Source: Oribacterium sp. (GTDB taxonomy: Bacteria; Bacillota_A; Clostridia; Lachnospirales; Lachnospiraceae). From it: a stretch of DNA of 6,387 bases. Within the stretch, counting starts at the first letter, position 1; each line of letters starts with the position of its first letter. Position numbers and translations under genes: made by a program. The notes beneath the pieces are model-generated. The model saw nothing but the letters and a program-made list of their open reading frames with translations. It made no database searches and was not told where the DNA came from. The stretch spans positions 1-6,387 of the forward strand of contig JAGAXP010000217.1 in assembly GCA_017940955.1 (NCBI GenBank). The letters are read 5' to 3'. Of the stretch, positions 1-4,881 are shown one piece after another.

Positions 1-43
1 CATGGAGAGCAATCTCTCTGTTTTAAAGGAAGCCTTACAGTAG
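1..43 (+). CDS. znuA: C-terminal end of a metal ABC transporter substrate-binding protein (znuA/adcA type), 5' truncated by the window
   Basis: The frame beginning at position 2 reads MESNLSVLKEALQ and then stops at 41-43. Zinc and manganese solute-binding lipoproteins of the ZnuA/AdcA family usually end in a short helix of the form M-x-x-NL-x-x-LKxAL, which these residues match well. The position just upstream of an ABC ATPase and an ABC-3 family permease fits the standard order binding protein, ATPase, permease. The mature protein would be anchored outside the membrane and deliver the metal ion to the permease. Only 13 codons are visible, so the identification leans on context. The other forward frame that stays open, ending at 69, gives a sequence with no resemblance to this family. 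Confidence 0.7.
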   Translation, partial: MESNLSVLKEALQ

Positions 44-84
44 AGCTCATACAGAAAGTCAGAGCATAAGTATTAACAGCATCA

Positions 85-112
85 CCGGACACCGGAAAAA
101 TACGGTGTCCGG
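85..112 (+). promoter_or_regulatory. Intercistronic stem-loop between znuA and znuC
   Basis: CCGGACACCG (85-94) and CGGTGTCCGG (103-112) form a perfect 10-bp GC-rich stem with an 8-base A-rich loop. No T-run follows on either strand, so it is not a standard intrinsic terminator. It lies between the znuA stop (43) and the znuC ribosome site (123-128). A hairpin here could protect the 3' end of a shorter znuA message or reduce read-through, so that the binding protein is made in excess over the ATPase and permease. That role is inferred from position only. Confidence 0.6.
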
Positions 113-133
113 AGTTAGAAATAAGGAGTTTAT

Positions 134-844
134 ATGGCATTAATTACCGTTCGGGATCTGGCTCTAGGGTATGATTCCCGTGCAATTCTCGAGCATCTCA
201 GCTTCTCGGTAAATACAGGGGATTATCTCTGCATAGTTGGAGAAAACGGATCAGGAAAAAGTACCCTGATGAAGACACTTCTTAACCTTCAGGAGCCGGT
301 AAGCGGGCAGGTACTGACAGGAGACGGATTACAGAAAAATGAGATAGGGTATCTTCCCCAGCAGACTGTGGTACAGAAGGATTTCCCGGCATCGGTTCGT
401 GAAATCGTTCTGTCCGGATGTCTCGGACGTGGCGGATGGAATCCATTTTACCGGAGAGAAGAAAAGAAGCTTGCAGAGGAAAACATGGAACGCATGGGCA
501 TACTGGAGCTTAAGGACCGCTGTTACCGTGATCTCTCCGGAGGGCAGCAGCAGAGAGTGCTTCTGGCCAGGGCCCTGTGTGCCACCAGAAAGATACTGCT
601 TCTGGATGAGCCGGTTTCAGGCCTTGATCCCAAGGTGACTGCCGAGATGTACGAGCTGATAGCCGGGCTCAATGCTGAGGGCATCACCATCATCATGATA
701 TCCCATGACATTGGCGCCGCAGTTCAGTATGCAAGCCATATACTCCATATAGGTTCGAAGGTATTTTACGGCACAAAGGACGAGTATCTGGAAAGCAGCT
801 TAGGTAAAAGCTTCATGAGTCAGGAGAATGGAGGAGCAGCGTGA
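134..844 (+). CDS. znuC: Zinc/manganese-type ABC transporter ATP-binding protein
   Basis: This is the cytoplasmic ATPase that powers metal import through the adjacent permease. The 236 residues contain every ABC ATPase motif: Walker A GENGSGKST (36-44), Q-loop LPQQ (74-77), signature LSGGQQQR (134-141), Walker B ILLLDEP (154-160, catalytic E159), D-loop SGLD (162-165) and H-loop H191. Length and motif spacing fit the ZnuC/AdcC/MntB group. It lacks the extended His-rich tail of some proteobacterial ZnuC proteins. AAGGAG at 123-128 sits 5 bases before ATG 134 and fixes the start. The stop TGA (842-844) overlaps the permease start as TGATG, so the two are translationally coupled. Zinc is more likely than manganese or iron from gene order and overall look, but sequence alone does not settle the metal. 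Confidence 0.9.
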   Translation: MALITVRDLALGYDSRAILEHLSFSVNTGDYLCIVGENGSGKSTLMKTLLNLQEPVSGQVLTGDGLQKNEIGYLPQQTVVQKDFPASVREIVLSGCLGRGGWNPFYRREEKKLAEENMERMGILELKDRCYRDLSGGQQQRVLLARALCATRKILLLDEPVSGLDPKVTAEMYELIAGLNAEGITIIMISHDIGAAVQYASHILHIGSKVFYGTKDEYLESSLGKSFMSQENGGAA

Positions 845-1680
845 TGATGGATAAACTTTTTCTCTATATGCAGTATCCCTTCGTGAGATACGCAGTGATA
901 GTAGGAGTGCTTATAGCGCTCTGTTCGTCACTTCTTGGGGTGACTCTGGTGCTCAAAAGGTTCTCATTTATAGGAGACGGTCTTTCCCATGTGGCCTTCG
1001 GGGCTATTGCCATAGCAAGTGTGTTCAATCTTACTAATCAGATGCTTTTGGTACTTCCCATCACCATACTAAGCGCCGTACTTCTCCTCAGAACCGGGCA
1101 GAATGCAAAGATAAAGGGAGATGCAGCCATAGCCATGATATCGGTAGGAGCTCTCGCCTTTGGCTATCTTATCATGAATATCTTTTCCACCTCCTCAAAT
1201 CTTTCGGGGGATGTGTGCAGCACACTGTTTGGATCGACTTCCATACTGACTCTGACGGAAAAAGAGGTCATGCTCTGCATAGTGCTTTCCGTGGCGGTGG
1301 TTGTTATATTCATTCTTTTTTATAACAGGATCTTCGCTGTGACCTTTGATGAAAACTTCGCACGGGCCACAGGAACCGGAGCTGACAACTACAATCTGCT
1401 GATAGCTGTAGTTACCGCTGTGATCATAGTGCTGGCCATGAATCTGGTGGGCTCACTTCTGATATCGGCACTGTCCATATTTCCGGCATTGTCAGCCATG
1501 CGTATCTTCCGGAGCTTTAAGTCAGTGACCATCTGTTCTGCGGTACTGTCAGTGATATGTGCTTTTCTCGGCATCATAGTTTCTATTCTCGCCGGAACTC
1601 CCGTAGGGTCCACTATAGTGATGGCTGACGTCGCAGCCTTCGGAATATGCTATGTTATCGGGATGGTGCGTCACAGCTGA
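844..1680 (+). CDS. znuB: Zinc/manganese-type ABC transporter permease, ABC-3 family
   Basis: This is the integral membrane subunit that forms the import channel, probably as a homodimer with two copies of the ATPase. The roughly 278 residues hold about eight hydrophobic segments. The early motif RFSFIGDGLSHVAFG and the late segment NLVGSLLISALSIFPALSA, followed by a basic stretch (MRIFRSFKS), are hallmarks of the ABC-3 family (ZnuB, AdcB, MntC). Three candidate start codons lie in a row: GTG 841, ATG 844 and ATG 847. ATG 844 was chosen because GGAGGAG at 830-836 then has a 7-base spacer and the start overlaps the upstream stop as TGATG. No frameshift or missing segment is seen. Regulation by a Zur-type repressor would act upstream of znuA, outside the window. 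Confidence 0.88.
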   Translation: MMDKLFLYMQYPFVRYAVIVGVLIALCSSLLGVTLVLKRFSFIGDGLSHVAFGAIAIASVFNLTNQMLLVLPITILSAVLLLRTGQNAKIKGDAAIAMISVGALAFGYLIMNIFSTSSNLSGDVCSTLFGSTSILTLTEKEVMLCIVLSVAVVVIFILFYNRIFAVTFDENFARATGTGADNYNLLIAVVTAVIIVLAMNLVGSLLISALSIFPALSAMRIFRSFKSVTICSAVLSVICAFLGIIVSILAGTPVGSTIVMADVAAFGICYVIGMVRHS

Positions 1681-1696
1681 TGTGGAATTTAAGGAG

Positions 1697-1721
1697 CCGG
1701 GTCATGATACAGTATGACCGG
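1697..1721 (+). promoter_or_regulatory. Short stem-loop after znuB
   Basis: CCGGGTCAT (1697-1705) pairs with ATGACCGG (1714-1721) with one bulged G (1699) and an 8-base loop. It lies 17 bases after the znuB stop and has no T-run, so it is unlikely to terminate transcription strongly. It also overlaps the start of a possible 22-codon ORF (ATG 1704) and could mask that start. Its function is unknown. Confidence 0.4.
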
Positions 1722-1772
1722 TATTACAGATGGGCTGATGATTCCGGAGAATGTAAAGCTATACGGTGGTGA
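1704..1772 (+). CDS. Possible small ORF of 22 codons between znuB and the lipoprotein
   Basis: ATG 1704 is preceded by AAGGAG (1691-1696) with a 7-base spacer, a very good ribosome site for a frame that stops after 22 codons (TGA 1770-1772). The peptide begins MIQYDRYYRWADDSGECK; it is rich in Tyr, Trp and charged residues and has one Cys. I do not recognise it. The start codon sits inside a hairpin (1697-1721). It could be a real small protein of the metal operon, a leader peptide, or a chance frame behind a leftover ribosome site. The good ribosome site is the only positive evidence. Confidence 0.25.
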   Translation: MIQYDRYYRWADDSGECKAIRW

Positions 1773-1830
1773 CTTTAGACACATCGGAATATGGGCTGTA
1801 TCATGTTGACAAGAGAGGAACAAAGAATAA

Positions 1831-2445
1831 ATGAATAAATACAGAGGGATATACGGGGTTATCCTGGGAGTCATGATTGCAGGTGCATTATCAGCCTGCG
1901 GAAGCGCTGAAGCTGCACAGACTTTTGACACAAAGAGCCGGAAGGGAGTCAGCGAGGTTCTGGAGGAAGCCATGTCGGAGGCAGAGTCAAAGGAAACTGC
2001 CATAGAGGAATCCGCTTTATATGGTGAGAACGAAGAAAAGCCTGATGAAGCTGTGAACCCGGAAAAGGAGACATTCAACGGGGCAGAGCAAAAGGAGTCC
2101 GATGGAATAGACGTCAATCTTAGTGAGATGTCCGGCACTATGGTATTTGCAGAGGTCTACAACATGATGATGGATCCAATGTCTTATATCGGAAAGACAG
2201 TGAAGATGAATGGAAGCTTTGCGGTTTATCATGATGATGAAAAGAATAAGGATCATTATGCCTGTATCATCAGGGATGCAACAGCCTGCTGTGAACAGGG
2301 AGTTGAATTCATGCTTCGTGATGACTGTGACTTTCCCGACGAGTATCCGAAGGAGGGTGAAGAAATCACTGTGACAGGCGAGTTCAAGACCTATAAGGAT
2401 GGAGAGTATACCTACTGGGCTCTGATGGATGCAGAAAGAGAATGA
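1831..2445 (+). CDS. Predicted lipoprotein with a small OB-like C-terminal domain, linked to the metal transporter
   Basis: The 204-residue protein begins with a lipoprotein signal: a basic start (MNKYRG), a hydrophobic core, and lipobox LSAC with the lipidated Cys at 23. It is therefore expected on the outer face of the membrane. Residues 24 to about 95 form a low-complexity acidic linker rich in Glu, Ser, Ala and Lys. The conserved-looking part is about 103-204: FAEVYNMMMDPMSYIGKTVK, then a beta-rich stretch, then DATACCEQGVEF with C153 and C154, then EEITVTGEF. The alternating strands and the 'IGKTVKMNGSF' and 'EGEEITVTGEF' repeats suggest an OB-like barrel. Genes of this type occur near zinc importers in Clostridia, as far as I recall. 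A periplasm-like metal-handling role is possible, with C145, C153, C154 and C166 as candidate ligands, but is unproven. AGAGGAA at 1814-1820 supports ATG 1831. The start lies 150 bp after znuB with no clear promoter, so co-transcription is likely. Confidence 0.75.
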   Translation: MNKYRGIYGVILGVMIAGALSACGSAEAAQTFDTKSRKGVSEVLEEAMSEAESKETAIEESALYGENEEKPDEAVNPEKETFNGAEQKESDGIDVNLSEMSGTMVFAEVYNMMMDPMSYIGKTVKMNGSFAVYHDDEKNKDHYACIIRDATACCEQGVEFMLRDDCDFPDEYPKEGEEITVTGEFKTYKDGEYTYWALMDAERE

Positions 2446-2453
2446 AATAAGCT

Positions 2454-2521
2454 AAAGAAAAGTAATCAAAGAAAAGTAACGAAAGAAAAGCAATCAGAAA
2501 ATCAGTAAAAGAAAAGCACAG
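2454..2521. repeat. A-rich tandem repeat of 14 bp
   Basis: Three units abut: AAAGAAAAGTAATC (2454-2467), AAAGAAAAGTAACG (2468-2481) and AAAGAAAAGCAATC (2482-2495). After 12 bases a fourth, AAAGAAAAGCACAG, follows at 2508-2521. The array lies between the lipoprotein stop (2445) and its terminator, so it is transcribed but not translated. The strand is strongly A-rich and without stable structure. It may have grown by replication slippage; no function is evident. Confidence 0.75.
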
Positions 2522-2525
2522 TAAG

Positions 2526-2572
2526 ATAAAGCAAAAGCTCCGACTCATAACGAGGCGGAGCCTTTGCTTTAT
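2526..2572 (+). terminator. Strong hairpin terminator of the metal operon, possibly bidirectional
   Basis: ATAAAGCAAAAGCTCCG (2526-2542) pairs with CGGAGCCTTTGCTTTAT (2556-2572): 17 positions with a single A-C mismatch. The 13-base loop can form a further CTC/GAG pairing. The GC core followed by TTTGCTTTAT on the plus strand is a standard intrinsic terminator for the lipoprotein gene. The mirrored A-rich left flank gives TTTTGCTTTATC on the minus strand, so it may also stop asnB transcription coming from the right. I see no better terminator nearer the asnB stop. Confidence 0.8.
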
Positions 2573-2578
2573 AGGGAG

Positions 2579-2691
2579 TATAAGTTTATCGGCTGTAGCC
2601 GTAAACTCCTATATATGCCCCCGATTTACAATCGGGGGAGCCACGCGGCTTAGAGCGTGTCAGAGGAATCCCGGAGGGATTCCAACTTATA
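2579..2691. repeat. Multi-hairpin palindromic element A, with ATAAGT ends
   Basis: TATAAGTT (2579-2586) and AACTTATA (2684-2691) are inverted ends that enclose a series of GC-rich hairpins: AGTTTATCGGC/GCCGTAAACT (2583-2607, one bulged T, overlapping the left end); CCCCCGAT/ATCGGGGG (2618-2638, 5-base loop); CACGC/GCGTG (2642-2659); and GGAATCCC/GGGATTCC (2665-2683, 3-base loop). No frame is open through it. This is typical of a small repeated intergenic element (REP- or MITE-like) lying between convergent genes. Being transcribed from either side, it could also act as an RNA structure. From 2721 to 2805, between this cluster and the asnB stop, I see nothing I can name. Confidence 0.6.
2613..2644. 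repeat. Direct repeat copy 1, hairpin unit with GCCCCCGATT...GGGGAGCCAC
   Basis: This 32-base unit is found again 76 bases downstream (2689-2720) with 27 of 32 bases the same. All the differences but one lie in the hairpin loop region. This copy has the perfect stem CCCCCGAT/ATCGGGGG, followed by GAGCCAC. Confidence 0.75.
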
Positions 2692-2720
2692 TGCCCCCGA
2701 TTCTGATTCGAGGGAGCCAC
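2689..2720. repeat. Direct repeat copy 2, hairpin unit with one stem mismatch
   Basis: This is the second copy of the 32-base unit (first at 2613-2644). It starts with the same 14 bases, ATATGCCCCCGATT, and ends with GGGAGCCAC. Its stem CCCCCGA/TTCGAGGG has a C-A mismatch where copy 1 is perfect, so it appears to be decaying. Its first three bases overlap the right end of element A. Confidence 0.7.
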
Positions 2721-2805
2721 AGGGGCTTCTGAAAAAACGGATAGTTCCAAATAACATTAAATGTCAAAAAGGTGAGTGCGGGAACATATCCTGTGAGACC
2801 GGTAT

Positions 2806-4392
2806 TTATTTTCCTGAGTCACCGTAGTTTGAGAGTACTCTGGCTGAAGGATCATTTACATTGCAGCCGGGCCATGTCTTGTTAGGCATCCAGAAATCAA
2901 CAACCATTTCCGACTGACCGGGATAGTACTTCTCAAAGATCTCTCTGAAGAGGAGAGATTCCTTGGTGAAAGGTGTGGCGTGAGTATAGTGAGAGCATTT
3001 CTCCTTAAACTCTTCGTCAGTATAGTATGCCTCGGCGTATTCTGCGATGTCATCCTTCAGAGAGTGACCTACAGCATCCGAGAATGCTGCCTTTTCGCGC
3101 ATGAGAATGCTTTCCGGAAGGATGTGGTCCTTCTCGAAGGCATGACGAAGGAGATATTTACCTTTGTTGTACTTGTTGAGCTTCTTCTCAGGATCGATAT
3201 GCATTACGTAATCAACGAAGTCAAGGTCGCCGAAGGGAACACGGGCTTCCAGCGAGTTTACGCTTATGCAGCGGTCTGCACGAAGAACGTCGTACATGTG
3301 GAGCTCACGGACACGCTTCTCGGCTTCCTTCTGGAATTCCTCGGCAGAAGGCGCAAAGTCTGTGTACTTGTAACCGAAAATCTCGTCTGAGATCTCACCT
3401 GTAAGGAGAACTCTGATGTCTGACTGCTCGTGAATTGCTTTGCATAAAAGGTACATACCGATAGAGGCACGTACGGTTGTGATATCGTAGGTTCCGAGTG
3501 CCTCAATGACCGGTTCGATGGCATTGACAACCGAATCCCTGTTTATGATGATTTCGTGGTGGTTTGAACCGATGAAGTCGGCTACTTCTCTTGCGTACTT
3601 AAGATCGATGGCGTCAATGTCCATTCCGATGGCATAGGTCTCGATAGGCCTGTTAAGAAGCTTTGCTGAGATGGCACAGACAAGTGATGAGTCCAGACCT
3701 CCGGAAAGAAGGAAACCAACCGGTGCATCTGCATCCAGTCGCTTCTCAACACCCTTTATAAGAAGGTCATGGATGTGAGTGCTGATAGCCTCCAGGTCAT
3801 CGCGTTTGTTATATTTATTTACTTTGGAAATGTCATGATAGCAGTGGAACTCACCGTCCTTATAGTAATGTCCGGGCGGGAAAGGCTTGATTTCATGGCA
3901 GAGGCCTACAAGGTTCTTGGGCTCTGATGCAAATGTCATGATACCGTCATCAGTGGTTCCGTAGTAGAGCGGACGGATTCCGAAAGGATCTCTTGCCGCT
4001 ATGTAGGACTGAGTATCCGCATCATAAATCACAAGAGCGTATTCCGCATCAAGCATTCTGAACATATCCGTTCCGTATTCTTTATAAAGAGGGAGAAGAA
4101 TCTCGCAGTCTGAATCAGACTTAAATGTATATCCCTCTGTAATCAGTCGCTCCTTCATACTTCGGAAGCCGTAGATCTCACCGTTGCAGACTACCCATGA
4201 ACCATCAAGACTGAAAGGCTGCATTCCGGCTTCATTAAGCCCCATGATGGAGAGACGATTGAAACCGAGGTAGCCGTTACCTGTGTCAACGATCCTTGTT
4301 GCGTCAGGTCCTCTTGATACGGTTTTTAAGAGCGCTGTCTTTACGACTTCGTACTGTGCGCGCCTGTCACAGAATCCAATGATACTACACAT
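2806..4392 (-). CDS. asnB: Asparagine synthetase (glutamine-hydrolysing)
   Basis: This cytoplasmic enzyme converts aspartate, glutamine and ATP to asparagine, glutamate, AMP and PPi. With the start at 4392 the 528-residue protein begins MCSIIG, placing the catalytic glutaminase Cys at position 2 after Met removal; the 15-residue extension to 4437 would destroy this. The N-terminal class II glutaminase domain (about 1-185) shows RGPD (27-30), FNRLSI (44-49), NGEIY (70-74) and RDPFGIRPLYY (134-144). The synthetase domain shows the ATP pyrophosphatase loop SGGLDSS (230-236), TGEISDEIFG (331-340), SLEARVPFGD (380-389) and REKAAFSDAVG (432-442). Length fits the bacterial AsnB family (about 525-555). 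The minus-strand GGGAG (4404-4400) lies 7 bases before the ATG. The gene is single, convergent with the metal operon and divergent from dapL. Its leader carries a strong hairpin (4430-4474). Confidence 0.95.
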   Translation of the reverse strand: MCSIIGFCDRRAQYEVVKTALLKTVSRGPDATRIVDTGNGYLGFNRLSIMGLNEAGMQPFSLDGSWVVCNGEIYGFRSMKERLITEGYTFKSDSDCEILLPLYKEYGTDMFRMLDAEYALVIYDADTQSYIAARDPFGIRPLYYGTTDDGIMTFASEPKNLVGLCHEIKPFPPGHYYKDGEFHCYHDISKVNKYNKRDDLEAISTHIHDLLIKGVEKRLDADAPVGFLLSGGLDSSLVCAISAKLLNRPIETYAIGMDIDAIDLKYAREVADFIGSNHHEIIINRDSVVNAIEPVIEALGTYDITTVRASIGMYLLCKAIHEQSDIRVLLTGEISDEIFGYKYTDFAPSAEEFQKEAEKRVRELHMYDVLRADRCISVNSLEARVPFGDLDFVDYVMHIDPEKKLNKYNKGKYLLRHAFEKDHILPESILMREKAAFSDAVGHSLKDDIAEYAEAYYTDEEFKEKCSHYTHATPFTKESLLFREIFEKYYPGQSEMVVDFWMPNKTWPGCNVNDPSARVLSNYGDSGK

Positions 4393-4429
4393 ATTGATAC
4401 TCCCGAAAAAAATAAATGTATAACAAGAA

Positions 4430-4474
4430 GACGGCAAAGGAATCCCGGTGAATTAAACCGACTCCTTTGCCGTC
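4430..4474 (-). promoter_or_regulatory. Leader hairpin of asnB, candidate attenuator or RNA switch
   Basis: In the minus-strand transcript GACGGCAAAGGA and TCCTTTGCCGTC form a perfect 12-bp stem. Inside it are GT on the 5' side, an inner hairpin CGGT/ACCG with a 7-base loop (TTAATTC), and GGAT on the 3' side. The stem is followed directly by TTCTTGTTA and, 14 to 25 bases on, a run of seven Ts just before the asnB ribosome site. The predicted transcript start (about 4481) lies only a few bases upstream, so the hairpin is the first thing transcribed. It shares order, loop sizes and several sequence blocks with the dapL leader hairpin (4829-4879). A shared regulator or ligand is an inference. 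Confidence 0.6.
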
Positions 4475-4487
4475 TGTATGGTTCATG

Positions 4488-4516
4488 ATTATTGCGCGGC
4501 AGAAAAAGATTGTCAA
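4488..4516 (-). promoter_or_regulatory. asnB promoter
   Basis: Read on the minus strand, TTGACA (4516-4511) is followed by a 17-base spacer and AATAAT (4493-4488). The -35 box is perfect, the -10 box has 5 of 6 consensus bases, and the spacing is ideal for the housekeeping sigma factor. The predicted start is near 4481, giving a leader of about 90 bases that consists mostly of the hairpin at 4430-4474. Confidence 0.8.
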
Positions 4517-4549
4517 TACTAAATTTGAATCTGTGCATGGTATTGGCTT

Positions 4550-4719
4550 CCCGGCCAGAATTCGGAGCCCGGTGCGGCGGCCCACTGTGTTGAAAGTACA
4601 TTCCACAAAATAAGTCTTCCGTGGATGGACACTTGGGTGTCCATCCACGGAAGACTTATTTCATTCCATGTTCTTTCAAACAGCAAGCCTTGCCGCATCC
4701 GGGCTCCGAATTCTTCGGG
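4550..4719. repeat. Long nested palindrome between the asnB and dapL promoters
   Basis: Paired blocks run from outside to centre: CCCG/CGGG (4550-4553 with 4716-4719); a 21-bp block with one bulge, 4558-4578 with 4692-4713 (starting GAATTCGGAGCCCGG); CTGT plus TTGAAAG (4585-4596, one bulged G) with 4673-4683; ACAT/ATGT (4598-4601 with 4668-4671); and a perfect 25-bp core, 4608-4632 with 4637-4661, around the loop TTGG. About 170 bases are thus organised around one centre. There is no open frame, and no T-run on either side to make it a terminator. It lies upstream of both divergent promoters, so it need not be transcribed. A MITE-like insertion or a cruciform-forming site is the best guess. 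Confidence 0.8.
4608..4661. repeat. Perfect 25-bp inverted repeat with 4-base loop (element B, ATAAGT ends)
   Basis: The arm starting AAATAAGTCTTCC (4608) and the arm ending GGAAGACTTATTT... at 4661 are fully complementary, with loop TTGG (4633-4636). This is the heart of the larger palindrome 4550-4719. Its ATAAGTC...GACTTAT ends match the ends of the elements at 2579-2691 and 4882-4982. A perfect arm of this length with so short a loop is either recent or kept by selection. Confidence 0.9.
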
Positions 4720-4795
4720 TTTCTTAAAGCGGCAGAATGAAAAAATAGGAATATCTGACATGAAATTATTTGATTTTTTACTGCCGTAAATTTTC

Positions 4796-4823
4796 TTGAC
4801 ATCCATTTTTCTGTCCGTATAAT
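4796..4823 (+). promoter_or_regulatory. dapL promoter, full consensus
   Basis: TTGACA (4796-4801) and TATAAT (4818-4823) are both perfect consensus boxes, with a 16-base spacer and an A/T-rich region upstream. Transcription should begin near 4829-4831, at the very edge of the hairpin terminator 4831-4879. The leader to the dapL start would be about 193 bases. No comparable promoter is seen between the terminator and dapL, so dapL expression probably depends on read-through from here. Confidence 0.85.
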
Positions 4824-4828
4824 GAAAC

Positions 4829-4879
4829 GCAAAGGACAACGGCGTCCGGGTTTAAACCGGGGGTATGTTGTCCTTTTTT
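4829..4879 (+). terminator. Intrinsic terminator (attenuator) at the start of the dapL leader
   Basis: AAAGGACAAC (4831-4840) pairs perfectly with GTTGTCCTTT (4867-4876), and the T-run extends through 4879. Inside the stem are GGCGT, an inner hairpin CCGG/CCGG with a 7-base loop (GTTTAAA, 4850-4856), and GGGTAT. Since the promoter's predicted start coincides with the left arm, most transcripts would end after about 50 bases unless something prevents folding. The architecture matches the asnB leader hairpin, including the opening GCAAAGGA, the GG-TTTAA block and ACCGGG. Attenuation control of dapL is inferred. Confidence 0.75.
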
Positions 4880-4881
4880 AG

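Noticed and set aside
1806..1811. TTGACA as a -35 box for the lipoprotein gene
   Set aside because: It ends only 19 bases before the start codon; a -10 box at normal spacing would fall on the start codon and the sequence there does not match.
2579..2720. CRISPR array
   Set aside because: Only two imperfect copies, each a hairpin in itself, with a spacer made of other hairpins and no cas genes.
2740..2805. asnB terminator just after its stop on the minus strand
   Set aside because: T-runs exist (TTTTT and TTTTTT on the minus strand), but the hairpins before them have only about three good pairs.
2980..3390. Open frame of 136 codons on the plus strand inside asnB
   Set aside because: It is antisense to the conserved synthetase domain, has no ribosome site or family resemblance, and is a shadow of asnB.
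4393..4437. Upstream in-frame ATG that would lengthen AsnB by 15 residues
   Set aside because: It lies in the leader hairpin, lacks a ribosome site, and would bury the catalytic Cys that must be at position 2. GGGAG precedes ATG 4392 correctly.
4430..4474. T-box leader for asnB
   Set aside because: The leader is only about 90 bases and lacks the conserved T-box antiterminator sequence and specifier stem.
4519..4839. Minus-strand open frames (86 to 106 codons) across the asnB-dapL gap
   Set aside because: They run through the long palindrome and promoter regions, and their translations read as translated hairpin with no ribosome sites.
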